Positions 34,055 through 42,445 of a stretch of DNA of 51,476 nt are shown here, piece after piece (positions within the stretch are counted from its first letter, which is position 1; every line of letters starts with the position of its first letter). The DNA comes from Bacteroidota bacterium (lineage in GTDB: Bacteria > Bacteroidota > Bacteroidia > CAILMK01 > JAAYUY01): contig JADHTG010000018.1 of NCBI GenBank assembly GCA_016776505.1, positions 1-51,476 on the forward strand. Reading direction: 5' to 3'. The position numbers and the translations under genes are program-made. The notes beneath the pieces are model-generated. The model was given only the letters and a program-made list of their open reading frames with translations, was not told where the DNA came from and searched no databases.

Positions 34055-34604
34055 TGCTATTTGCTTTAATGGATTCAATAATTTTATTTTTTGCTCTCAT
34101 ATATTGTGTTTTTGATGTGGAAACACTGATGTTTAGTATTTGAGAGATTTCTTCATGGTCATACCCTTCCAGGCTGTACAAAGAAAAAATAAGTCTGTAG
34201 CCCTCGGGTAGTTTTTTTATCATTTCTCTAAGCTGGCCTACATCATAACGGATATGATCCTGATTCAATGCGGTTTCATCCATGGCTTCATATTTCACCA
34301 GGTCATCAGAAAGGAACATATCAATTTTTCTTTTTTTCAGAACATTAATACATCTGTTGACAACCACTTTCTTTATCCATGAACCAATAGTGCTTTCATA
34401 TCTGAAAGTGTTAAGCCTTCGAAATACATCAATGAACGCATCCTGTAATACATCTTCTGCTTCCTCAAAATTGTTCAGCATTCTGTAGCTCACATTAAAC
34501 ATGGCACGCGCATATTTCTGGTACAACTGGTACTCTGCCAGCCTGTTACCTCGCTTAGCTTTCTCCACTAATTCCCTGTCCCTGTTAATATAGTCTACTT
34601 CCAA
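34044..34604 (-). CDS. ECF RNA polymerase sigma factor
   Basis: 186 residues. Region 2 at about 25-90 ('YARAMFNVSYRMLNNFEEAEDVLQDAFIDVFRRL') and region 4 at about 125-175 ('KLPEGYRLIFSLYSLEGYDHEEISQILNISVSTSKTQYMRAKNKI'). A standard Bacteroidota ECF factor. It leads an eight-gene operon of surface proteins (28873-34604), with gaps of at most about 70 bp. No TAnnTTTG box is seen upstream, which fits autoregulation through its own promoter type, but that is inference. Confidence 0.87.
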   Translation of the reverse strand: MEVDYINRDRELVEKAKRGNRLAEYQLYQKYARAMFNVSYRMLNNFEEAEDVLQDAFIDVFRRLNTFRYESTIGSWIKKVVVNRCINVLKKRKIDMFLSDDLVKYEAMDETALNQDHIRYDVGQLREMIKKLPEGYRLIFSLYSLEGYDHEEISQILNISVSTSKTQYMRAKNKIIESIKANSNER

Positions 34605-34724
34605 ACCTGAGTAAATTCGATTTTAATGACAAGAAAAAAATTAAATAGTTGCATTATGGCCTTTTTTATATTTAATCATGACCCATTGCCATGATAAAGA
34701 TAAAACTATTCATTTTGATTTATA

Positions 34725-34732
34725 TAGTTTTG
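34725..34732 (+). promoter_or_regulatory. -7 box TAGTTTTG before the methyltransferase-like gene
   Basis: TAGTTTTG fits TAnnTTTG, 16 bp before the ATG at 34749. The nearest TTTG upstream (34714-34717) is too close to be a -33. Confidence 0.35.
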
Positions 34733-34748
34733 TATTTAAGGATATGAT

Positions 34749-35411
34749 ATGAGCAGTTGGTTAAAAAATATGGGAAGCTATTTGGGGGGTAACCTGGAGA
34801 AGAAAGTGAAGAGTCCCTTAAATGGAGATTTGTATGTTTATCATATCAAGGGTAAGTACATACTCAACTCTAAATCAGCTAACTACAGCTTTGGCGAATT
34901 GCATGTCGCTTTCCAAAAAGCATTCAGGCATATCGATGTGGCGAAAATACCCATTGACAATTGCCTGGTTCTTGGATTTGGAACAGGTAGTGTTGTTTCC
35001 ATACTGAGAGAGGAATACAGCCTCAGCTTTCCCATTGTGGCAGTTGAAAAGGATCCGGTCGTCATCAAACTGGGCAAGGCCTATTTCGATATTGACCGAT
35101 TTCAAAACCTAAGCTTGGAAGCCACTGATGCAAATAAATATATTGAAAACTGCCAGGAACTTTTTGATTTTATCGTATTCGATATTTATATAGACAATGT
35201 GATCCCCTCCTATTATGAAAGTGATCCCTTTATTAAATTGTTAAAGAAACGTTTATTACCAGGTGGATTGTTGTTATTCAATAAGGACATTAATAACCCG
35301 GAAATGAAATTATCCCTAAATGATCTGGAAACCAATCTGCGTGCTCACTTTTCATCTGTTGAAAAATTTCAGCTGGTAAAAAATCATTATTTCTTCCTTG
35401 CCAAAAATTAA
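34749..35411 (+). CDS. Spermidine synthase-like SAM-dependent methyltransferase fold
   Basis: 220 residues, cytoplasmic. A Rossmann core with 'LVLGFGTGSV' (73-82, nucleoside-binding glycine loop), acidic end of strand two 'VAVEKDP' (Glu100) and 'FDFIVFDIYIDNVIP'. The order fits spermidine synthase or related class I methyltransferases, but the protein is shorter than spermidine synthase (about 280) and has only a small N-terminal beta part. The second acidic residue used in polyamine transfer is not obvious, so the substrate is open. Confidence 0.72.
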   Translation: MSSWLKNMGSYLGGNLEKKVKSPLNGDLYVYHIKGKYILNSKSANYSFGELHVAFQKAFRHIDVAKIPIDNCLVLGFGTGSVVSILREEYSLSFPIVAVEKDPVVIKLGKAYFDIDRFQNLSLEATDANKYIENCQELFDFIVFDIYIDNVIPSYYESDPFIKLLKKRLLPGGLLLFNKDINNPEMKLSLNDLETNLRAHFSSVEKFQLVKNHYFFLAKN

Positions 35412-35636
35412 TTTTTGCGCTCTGACAACATCTGACGTTATTTCAGGCTGTTTGAAAATTTGTCTTAAAATCCCTGAAATTATGTCTTCATATCATTGAT
35501 TTTCAAATACTTGTCAGTGACAATTTGTGTAAAAATCAGACAAATTATCCTTTTTTCTCAACGGCATTTTACTTGAACTATTGAGGTCAAAATCAATTTT
35601 AATGTTAAACAAATTAAATTATAGGAGGACAAAATC

Positions 35637-36077
35637 ATGACACTCGTAAAATGGAACAGACCCAGTAATTATTATCCGACATATTCAAAATTTTTCGATA
35701 ACTTTTTTGAAAATGATCTGGACTTTTTCTCACCCAGGGCAAAAAACAATTTGCCTGCAGCTAATGTAGTTGAAAGCAAAGAAGAATTTGTGATCGAATT
35801 AGCTGCTCCCGGTATGAAGAAAAAAGATTTCAATGTAAAAATTGAAAATGACGTCATCACTATCGAGAGCAAAAGAGAAGAAAAAGAAGTGAAGGAAGAA
35901 ATGAATTTCACTCGCAGGGAATTCAACTACAGTTCTTTTTCACGCTCATTCACATTACCTGAAAGCATCGACAATGAAAAAATTGATGCCAGGTATGAGG
36001 ACGGAGTTTTAAGAATTCATCTGCCCAAAAAAGAAGAAGCAAAGGTAAAAGCTTTAAGGGAGATCAAGATCTCATAA
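35637..36077 (+). CDS. Small heat-shock protein Hsp20 (alpha-crystallin type)
   Basis: 146 residues. A short N-terminal arm rich in Phe/Asn is followed by the alpha-crystallin domain (about 38-130): 'VVESKEEFVIELAAPGMKKKDFNVKIENDVITI' and the closing 'ARYEDGVLRIHLPK'. A C-terminal tail lacks a clear I-x-I motif beyond 'REIKIS'. It acts as an ATP-independent holdase in the cytoplasm. AGGAGG lies 8 nt upstream, one of the few good SD sites here. The 225-bp leader region carries several inverted repeats but no TAnnTTTG box. A terminator follows. Confidence 0.88.
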   Translation: MTLVKWNRPSNYYPTYSKFFDNFFENDLDFFSPRAKNNLPAANVVESKEEFVIELAAPGMKKKDFNVKIENDVITIESKREEKEVKEEMNFTRREFNYSSFSRSFTLPESIDNEKIDARYEDGVLRIHLPKKEEAKVKALREIKIS

Positions 36078-36102
36078 GTTTTGAACCAGATCAATTGGAT
36101 AA

Positions 36103-36132
36103 CCCTGTATTTGCAAAAGTACAGGGTTTTTT
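36103..36132 (+). terminator. Rho-independent terminator of hsp20
   Basis: CCCTGTA (36103-36109) pairs with TACAGGG (36120-36126), 10-nt loop, followed by six Ts. The T-tract overlaps the stop codon of the convergent namZ gene (36131-36133). Confidence 0.8.
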
Positions 36133-37288
36133 ATTTTCTGGGATATAAGAGATATTTCTTTCTGATCCCTTTGAATTGATTTAAATCGTTTTGCCAGCTT
36201 CTCCTTATAAGATCTTCGCTTAAGCCTTTTTCAATTTGTTGTTTCAGTTCATCTGTTCCGGCCAGTTTGCTGAAGTAAGAGTTGAAAAAGGTCTCTTTAT
36301 TCTCAGAATGTTCATAAAATTCCAGGATCCATTCCAGGCTTAAATGATCGCGATTCTCCTGATTTTCAATGGACCTCAAATCATATCCCCTGCAAATCTC
36401 ACCCAAATGAGGTGGATTGTCAGAAACTCCAGGGATACTTTTTGGTGTAAAATAGAAGTTCCCCAAATTGATGCCGGGTTTTCCAATTACCTGGAAAGGA
36501 TTCTCGGTTCCCCTTCCTACACTTACATCCGTTCCTTCAAAAAGGCAGAGTGAAGGATAGAGTTTCACTGCATGCATATTGGGTAAATTGGGAGATGGAG
36601 GAACAGGAAATACATATTCTTTCATATTGAAGACATCCTTCATGGGAACCACTTTCAGTTTGCATTTAAATGCATTTTTCAACCAGGATTCATGGTTGAT
36701 CATGAGAGCATATTCTCCCAGTGTCATGCCGTAAACCAATGGCACCGGATGCAAACCCACAAAGGATGTGAATTCCTTCTTTAATACAGGGCCGTCCACT
36801 ACCCCCAAATGAGGATTTGGCCTGTCTAATACGATCAAAGCAAGATTATTTTCTGCACAGGCTTCCATCACATAGGTCATGGTGGAGATGTAAGTATAAC
36901 ACCTGACACCCACATCCTGCATGTCAAAAATCAGGATATCAAGATCGGATATATCCGAACTGCCGGGCTTTTTATGATCCCCGTACAGAGAGATGATTTG
37001 AATAGGAGCCTTACCAAATTCTGAATCTGCTATTTTTGCGCCATCTGATTTGTTTCCTTTAAATCCATGTTCAGGAGAAAAGATCTTCGTGATATTAATT
37101 TGCAGTGAAATCAATGTATCTACCAGGTGAACCCCCTGTATTAATGAGGTATGGTTTGCAACAACACCCACTTTTTTGTCTTTTAACAGCTGTAAATATT
37201 TATTCATTTGCTCAGCTCCTGTTTTTAACTGTCCAAATGTTAAATTTGCACACAGATAAAAAATCAAAAATCCAATGGTCCTTTTCAT
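36131..37288 (-). CDS. namZ: NamZ-type exo-beta-N-acetylmuramidase (DUF1343)
   Basis: 385 residues with signal peptide 'MKRTIGFLIFYLCANLTFGQ', so periplasmic or secreted. The DUF1343 hallmarks are present: 'VGVVANHTSL', 'IFSPEHGFKGNKSDGAKIAD', 'LIFDMQDVGVRCYTYISTM', 'LDRPNP' and 'CLFEGTDVSVGRGTENPF'. Members characterised as NamZ remove terminal MurNAc from peptidoglycan fragments (family GH171). It would serve cell-wall turnover or scavenging. The start codon lies only 7 bp from that of the divergent permease gene, so its -7 box (37347-37340) must lie inside the other gene. Confidence 0.82.
   Translation of the reverse strand: MKRTIGFLIFYLCANLTFGQLKTGAEQMNKYLQLLKDKKVGVVANHTSLIQGVHLVDTLISLQINITKIFSPEHGFKGNKSDGAKIADSEFGKAPIQIISLYGDHKKPGSSDISDLDILIFDMQDVGVRCYTYISTMTYVMEACAENNLALIVLDRPNPHLGVVDGPVLKKEFTSFVGLHPVPLVYGMTLGEYALMINHESWLKNAFKCKLKVVPMKDVFNMKEYVFPVPPSPNLPNMHAVKLYPSLCLFEGTDVSVGRGTENPFQVIGKPGINLGNFYFTPKSIPGVSDNPPHLGEICRGYDLRSIENQENRDHLSLEWILEFYEHSENKETFFNSYFSKLAGTDELKQQIEKGLSEDLIRRSWQNDLNQFKGIRKKYLLYPRK
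37241..37249 (+). promoter_or_regulatory. -7 box TAAATTTGC for the permease gene, inside namZ
   Basis: TAAATTTGC matches TAnnTTTG and lies within the signal-peptide codons of namZ, about 47 bp before the TTG start of the permease gene. No -33 TTTG at the right distance. Confidence 0.4.
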
Positions 37289-37295
37289 ATAAGTT

Positions 37296-38513
37296 TTGAA
37301 ATTTGAATTTTACATAGCAAAAAGAATCACATTTCAGTCCAAACGTACATTTTCAAAAACGGTCGTTCGAATTGCAATTGCAGCTATTGCCCTCAGTTTA
37401 GCTGTCATGATGGTTTCCATCTCCATAGTCAAAGGTTTTCAGCAGGAAATAAAAAACAAAGTCACTGGTTTTGCATCCCACATTCAGATTACACACACGA
37501 ATATAAATTATACTTTTGAAAATGAACCTATAGAATATTCCCCGGATGTTTATAAACGCATCAATGAGATAGATCAGGTAAACCATCTACAGGTGTTTGC
37601 AAATAAGCCAGGCATTATCAAAACCCAGGAGGCGATTGAAGGCGTTATTTTAAAAGGGGTATCATCCACTTACGACTGGAATTATATGAATCAATTCCTG
37701 CGTGAAGGAAAACATCCTGAGTTTAGTGACAGCAGTTCCTCCACAGAAATACTTATTTCTGCCACCACATGCAGGAAACTCCGGCTGAAAATTGGGGATG
37801 ATGTGGCCATTTATTTCGTTCAGCAACCACCACGTGTCCGAAAATTTACTATTTCGGGCATTTTCGAAAGTGGAATTGAAGAAATTGACGAAGTATTTGC
37901 TGTCTGCGATATCCGGCAGATCCAAAAATTGAATAATTGGTCTGAAAACCAAATTGGAGGCTATGAGGTATTTATGAACGACCTTGAAGAACTGGAACGG
38001 GTAAATGATCTAATCAGGGCGGGTGTAAACTACAATGAGGATACAAAAATGATCACAGAGATTTATCCCCAAATATTCGACTGGCTAAATTTACTGAATG
38101 TGAATATCCGAATTATCCTGTTGCTCATGGTCATTGTAGCGGCAGTCAATATGATCACTGCTTTATTAATTATTATCCTGGAAAAAACAACGATGATCGG
38201 TATCCTGAAATCATTTGGATCAACCGATCAGAGTGTTTCATTCATATTCATCATACATTCTGCTTTTCTTATACTGACCGGAATTCTGATTGGAAATGTG
38301 TTCAGCCTTGCAATCATTTTTCTGCAGCAAAAGTTTGAGATCATTAAACTTCCTGCTGAATCTTATTACATGGATCATGTCCCGGTTTTATTTACCTGGG
38401 GACGATTCATTCTGCTCAACATGGCTACATTTGTTATATGCACCCTGATCATGTTTATTCCTGCCCGCTATGTCGCGGGAATAAAACCCATTAAAGCAAT
38501 CCGTTTCGATTAA
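37296..38513 (+). CDS. LolC/LolE-like ABC transporter permease
   Basis: 405 residues from a TTG start. There is no ATG near, and 'KFEFYIAKRITF' at the N-terminus matches how Bacteroidota LolE-like proteins begin. One N-terminal helix (about 25-50), a large periplasmic domain (about 55-260), then three helices ('IRIILLLMVIVAAVNMITALLIIILE', 'FIFIIHSAFLILTGILIGNVF', 'ILLNMATFVICTLIMF'): the FtsX/MacB permease topology. It would help release lipoproteins from the inner membrane to LolA. No ATPase partner (LolD) is adjacent. Confidence 0.78.
   Translation: MKFEFYIAKRITFQSKRTFSKTVVRIAIAAIALSLAVMMVSISIVKGFQQEIKNKVTGFASHIQITHTNINYTFENEPIEYSPDVYKRINEIDQVNHLQVFANKPGIIKTQEAIEGVILKGVSSTYDWNYMNQFLREGKHPEFSDSSSSTEILISATTCRKLRLKIGDDVAIYFVQQPPRVRKFTISGIFESGIEEIDEVFAVCDIRQIQKLNNWSENQIGGYEVFMNDLEELERVNDLIRAGVNYNEDTKMITEIYPQIFDWLNLLNVNIRIILLLMVIVAAVNMITALLIIILEKTTMIGILKSFGSTDQSVSFIFIIHSAFLILTGILIGNVFSLAIIFLQQKFEIIKLPAESYYMDHVPVLFTWGRFILLNMATFVICTLIMFIPARYVAGIKPIKAIRFD
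37340..37347 (-). promoter_or_regulatory. -7 box TACGTTTG for namZ, inside the permease gene
   Basis: Minus-strand TACGTTTG fits TAnnTTTG and lies about 52 bp before the namZ ATG, inside codons of the permease gene. No -33 match. Confidence 0.4.
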
Positions 38514-38869
38514 GATTTTTCTTCTGTTAATTTGGGCCTTTACGGGGAGGTAAATCAGACTGCCTGAAATGTATTCCGATGATGAAATAAGTAAAACCGA
38601 TTCAGGTATTTAATTATTTATTATTGGGGGATGATAAACCCTGGTTTTAATCCATCAATCCATTGAAAAAAATGAATTTGTATTCCTGCAGAAAGCCAGC
38701 TATTTAATCCATACAGGCTGCTCAATATGTGCTGTGATTTGATGGTTTATTTTTCCCTGCCTATCTGAGAATTGCTCTAAAAATAAATAAAATCCGATTC
38801 TTTTGTTATTAATTTTATATACACAAAGCAATAATTAACAAATACTTACACACATGGCGAAAAAAAATA
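38514..38869. other. Gene-free stretch between permease and LamG genes
   Basis: No open frame with family-like content and no strong hairpin was found here. The only regulatory signal is the promoter that follows at 38870-38902; there is no clear terminator for the permease gene. Confidence 0.5.
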
Positions 38870-38902
38870 TTTGCAAACGCTAATCCCAATTTTTTACTTT
38901 TG
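38870..38902 (+). promoter_or_regulatory. Promoter of the T9SS LamG gene
   Basis: TTTG (38870-38873), 21-bp spacer, TACTTTTG (38895-38902): full match to the Bacteroidota pattern. The leader to the ATG at 38996 is about 85 nt. Confidence 0.6.
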
Positions 38903-38995
38903 ATTTATGCATTATTTCTAGGATGTTGAAATATGCACCCGATTTACTACTAGCGAAATGTAAATTTTACATTACCAAACGATAAAACTAAAGCA

Positions 38996-41305
38996 ATGAA
39001 AACGCCATCCTTATTCAAATTACTTTTCCCTTTGGTTTTTTGTACTCTTATATCTTTTACAGAAGCTTTATCTCAAAGTTATGCATTGGATTTTGATGGT
39101 GCGAACGACTACATTAACTTAGGGAATTCTTCCACGCTTAAAGGAAGTGATTATATCACCGTTGAAGTCTGGGCTTATTCAACAAACTGGGCCGGGCTTT
39201 CAGATGGAACACTGGTAGGAAACGAACACAACGATGGAGGATGGCAAATAAAAGTAAATGCAGCTGCTTCTAAAATCCAGGGATGGTTATGGAGAGATGG
39301 TGATGTGGCTAAGCCTGGATATGACTTATCGAGCTTAAGCAGCGGTTGGCATCATTTTGCTATGACCTATGATACACGTTACACCAAGTTTTACGTGGAT
39401 GGTATTTTAAGGGAAACAGATGATGCTACAGGAAATAATCCTATTGATGACAATCCTACAAATTCAACACTGATAGGTGCTGATGTAGCTAATGGCGCTA
39501 TTCCACAAACTGCTTTCCAGGGAGGACCTGACTATTTTTCAGGTTTAATTGAGGAAGTCAGGATTTGGGATGAAGTTTTAGCCATAGCCACCATCAGGGA
39601 TTGGATTCACCGTGAAATATCTACAGATCATCCCAATTACAGCAATTCTGTAAGTGATGATTTAAAGGCCTATTATCAAATGTCAGATGGATCAGATTCC
39701 AGCTTGACTGATAACAGCGCCAATACCAACACAGGATCCATGAAGAATATGAATAATAGTGACTGGGTCAGTTCAACTGCACCTATTCCCTTTACATCAG
39801 TTTCCAATGGCAACTGGAATACCAGTTCGACCTGGTCGAGTTCAACGGTTCCAAATTCAGAATGGGCCATTGTAGTAATTGATCATAATGTAAACCTGGA
39901 TATGGATGCTACCTTGTTTAATGTAACGATCAACAGCAGTAAAACATTGACTGTCAATGCTGGAAAATCTTTAACCGTAGGTGGTTTAATCAGCAATTCC
40001 GGTACTTTTAATGTCAAAGAGAATGCATCATTTATTGACAATGGCAGTGTAAACGGGGGTGGAACCTACCAGGTAGAAAGACCTATCAGTGAAAGCGGCT
40101 GGCATTATGTTTCACCACCGGTGGCAAATCCTACTGCGAATTTATTCTGGGGTTCCGCATTATATGAATACAATGAAACCACTGCAAGCTGGGATTCAAA
40201 AAAAGCAGGAGACAACCTGGTGGTCTGCAAAGGATATGACACTTATTACAAACCTTCTGCAGCCGGTACTGTCACATTCGCCGGAACATTTAATACAGGA
40301 ACACAATCCATCAATATCAGTTATACCGGCGCTGCCGGTACAGGCTGGAACCTGGTGGGAAATCCCTACCCTTCTTATCTGGATTGGGACGCCAGCGGCT
40401 GGACAAAAACCAATTTGAACAATGCAGTGTATGTATGGGATCCTGACCAAAGCAATGTGGCTTCTTATGTTGGTGGTATAGGTACAAACGGGGGTTCACC
40501 TTATGTGGCACCTTCACAGGGATTTTTCGTAAGAGTAAACAGCGGAGGTGGTTCAGTTGGAATGACAAATGAGGTCAGAACACATACCACAGAGACTGAA
40601 TTCCGTGATAATGCAAAAGATGATTTACTGAAACTAAAAATAAGTGGAAACGGATACAGTGATGAAACAATCATTTGCTTTGATCCACATGCTACAAATG
40701 ACTTTGATGGCAATTATGATGCTTTTAAAGTAGAAGGTTCAAACCTGTTAACTCCACAGATTTATACACGAAGTGCAGATATGGAAGAACTCTCTATCAA
40801 TACATTTGAAGGATTATACGAAAGCACCTCCATTCCGCTTTTTGTAAAAGTAGGTAAAACTGCTGAATACGAGATTTATGTGAATGTAGCTGACTTTGAT
40901 CAATACACCCAACTTTATATGGAAGATCTGACAGACGGACAAATTTATGATCTTCAGGAACAATCCAAATTAACCTTTAAAATAGACGTCAATGATAACC
41001 CTGAGCGCTTTATTATTCATTTCACTCCTTTACAGACAGTCGAAATGCAAACAACCAATGGAATTAACCAAAACGAAAAAGAGATCGTTAACATTTACAC
41101 AAATAATAAGCATATTTACATCCACATTGATGAGTGGGAGTATTCCCAAATAAGTATTTACAGTATAATAGGTGATGAGGTTTACAAAGGAAACCTGAAT
41201 AGCTCACTTAGCAAAGTAAATCTTGATGACTCAGCAAATGGATACTACATTGTTCATGTGAGTAAAGGCAATCAAACCTATTCACAAAAAATTGTAATCA
41301 AGTAA
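38996..41305 (+). CDS. Secreted LamG-domain protein with T9SS sorting domain
   Basis: 769 residues. Signal peptide to about 27 ('LISFTEALSQSYA'). A LamG/concanavalin-like domain (about 28-235) with 'YALDFDGANDYINLG', 'SGWHHFAMTYD', 'KFYVDG' and 'GLIEEVRIWDEVL' probably binds glycan. A middle region (about 265-545) has a beta-solenoid-like stretch ('LFNVTINSSKTLTVNAGKSL') and a module with 'GWNLVGNPYPSYLDW' typical of Bacteroidota surface proteins. The last 80 residues ('IYTNNKHIYIHIDEW' to 'QKIVIK') form the T9SS sorting domain. Its LamG opening resembles that inside the PNGase F-like protein ('FALDFEGADYVEV'). No catalytic motif seen. Confidence 0.82.
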   Translation: MKTPSLFKLLFPLVFCTLISFTEALSQSYALDFDGANDYINLGNSSTLKGSDYITVEVWAYSTNWAGLSDGTLVGNEHNDGGWQIKVNAAASKIQGWLWRDGDVAKPGYDLSSLSSGWHHFAMTYDTRYTKFYVDGILRETDDATGNNPIDDNPTNSTLIGADVANGAIPQTAFQGGPDYFSGLIEEVRIWDEVLAIATIRDWIHREISTDHPNYSNSVSDDLKAYYQMSDGSDSSLTDNSANTNTGSMKNMNNSDWVSSTAPIPFTSVSNGNWNTSSTWSSSTVPNSEWAIVVIDHNVNLDMDATLFNVTINSSKTLTVNAGKSLTVGGLISNSGTFNVKENASFIDNGSVNGGGTYQVERPISESGWHYVSPPVANPTANLFWGSALYEYNETTASWDSKKAGDNLVVCKGYDTYYKPSAAGTVTFAGTFNTGTQSINISYTGAAGTGWNLVGNPYPSYLDWDASGWTKTNLNNAVYVWDPDQSNVASYVGGIGTNGGSPYVAPSQGFFVRVNSGGGSVGMTNEVRTHTTETEFRDNAKDDLLKLKISGNGYSDETIICFDPHATNDFDGNYDAFKVEGSNLLTPQIYTRSADMEELSINTFEGLYESTSIPLFVKVGKTAEYEIYVNVADFDQYTQLYMEDLTDGQIYDLQEQSKLTFKIDVNDNPERFIIHFTPLQTVEMQTTNGINQNEKEIVNIYTNNKHIYIHIDEWEYSQISIYSIIGDEVYKGNLNSSLSKVNLDDSANGYYIVHVSKGNQTYSQKIVIK

Positions 41306-41349
41306 ATTTCTCATACTAATAATTTTAGATCAGCAAACTTTTCCAGAAT

Positions 41350-41390
41350 GGTACTCATTTTAGTTAACCCCAACTTCTGAAATGAGTACC
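41350..41390 (+). repeat. 11-bp perfect hairpin after the LamG gene
   Basis: GGTACTCATTT (41350-41360) pairs with AAATGAGTACC (41380-41390) around a 19-nt loop, 45 bp after the LamG stop codon. No T-run follows, so it may be a 3' mRNA stabiliser or a factor-dependent terminator. Confidence 0.55.
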
Positions 41391-41413
41391 TTACCCTAAA
41401 AACCAAACAGATT

Positions 41414-41744
41414 ATGAAAGCACTAAAATTATCCTTCATCCTTCTCGATTTTTTACTGGCATTAGCTATGTCTTTCTTCCAATTGAAAGATCACAATAAA
41501 ATAGACACATATGATGATTACAGTGAGCATTTTGAACAATATGTCGAAAAAGGAACATATTCCTGATACATATCCTGATCTTAATACGCTCAAAACACAA
41601 TTATTTTAAGAAGGATGGGAAAAAGGAAGGAAATTTACTTCAAATGAAAATGAGATATAATTTGAATTAAACAAAGGCATGCAATATTTACTGTTCATAT
41701 GGATTCCGAAGAGCATGTTTTTCATAAAGAATTTCGTTAGGTAG
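41414..41744 (+). pseudogene. Probable decayed gene for a small exported protein
   Basis: An ATG at 41414 opens 50 codons beginning MKALKLSFILLDFLLALAMS (a signal-like start) and continuing with a charged stretch to a stop at 41564-41566. One frame over, from 41562, protein-like sequence goes on (PDTYPDLNTLKTQLF, stop, EGWEKGRKFTSNENEI, stop, FELNKGMQ...) to a stop at 41742-41744. One frameshift and two stops in a coherent reading suggest decay. The intact 50-codon piece alone could still be made. A good terminator follows at 41776. Confidence 0.35.
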
Positions 41745-41775
41745 GATAAATCGGTTGAACAGTTCATTTATCCTC

Positions 41776-41809
41776 ACAGCCATAGGTAACAGTACTTATG
41801 GCTGTTTTT
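41776..41809 (+). terminator. Rho-independent terminator
   Basis: ACAGCCATA (41776-41784) pairs perfectly with TATGGCTGT (41797-41805), 12-nt loop, then a T-run to 41809. It lies 32 bp after the decayed gene and so probably ended its transcript. Confidence 0.75.
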
Positions 41810-41810
41810 A

Positions 41811-42129
41811 TTTATAGGGTTGATTACTCCATCCAGGAGAATCAATGAGCATCCGCAGGCAAGAACCACCATGCCAGTATACATTTAGTTAGCTATAAAT
41901 TAACATATTTAGCGGCTGAAATCATACTTTACAAAATTAAACCTCGAAATTTATCTCTATATATCAAGGATTATTATGATCATAACTCCAGGATGTAATT
42001 TTAATTTAAAATCCAGGGTAACCTTTACAGGCTGAACAGTATAAATATATGACAACAAAAAGAAAAGCATTTATTGTTTGTTGGTAGAAAGAAAAGATCC
42101 TTAATTAACCAAACAAAAAGCCAACAACG
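41811..42129. other. Gene-free AT-rich stretch
   Basis: No family-like frame, hairpin or promoter with both boxes was found. It separates the terminator at 41809 from the small ORF at 42130. Confidence 0.45.
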
Positions 42130-42267
42130 ATGAAACAGCTTAACCAACTAAAACGAATTTCTATTTTTCTACTGTATCTGATATTAATTACTTACAATTA
42201 TCAAAAAAACACCAGTGTTAAAAGCGACATTTTCGTTCCAAAACATAATGTTTGCATGCATTCATAA
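42130..42267 (+). CDS. Possible small membrane peptide (45 residues)
   Basis: MKQLNQLKRISIFLLYLILI and 25 more residues: a basic start and one hydrophobic helix, like a small membrane protein or the stump of a signal-peptide gene. No SD or TAnnTTTG box precedes it. A strong terminator stands 64 bp after its stop, so this stretch is probably transcribed, either for the peptide or as a small RNA. Confidence 0.35.
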   Translation: MKQLNQLKRISIFLLYLILITYNYQKNTSVKSDIFVPKHNVCMHS

Positions 42268-42330
42268 GCTCATTCAATCTCTCTTTCGTGCAGCTTTATT
42301 TATCGCAGATTAACACTTGTCCACTATGCT

Positions 42331-42356
42331 GAGTTCCGCCAGGAACTCTTTTTTTT
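42331..42356 (+). terminator. Strong Rho-independent terminator
   Basis: GAGTTCC-GCCA-GGAACTC (42331-42348) followed by eight Ts (42349-42356). The best terminator in the window, yet the only thing upstream on its strand is the 45-codon ORF. Confidence 0.85.
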
Positions 42357-42445
42357 ACCTATTATTTTATTAGCGAAGCTATTCTTTGGAGTAGCCCAAT
42401 CAAAAACAGCTGACTCCTTAATAAATAAAAATCTCAGAAAGGAAT

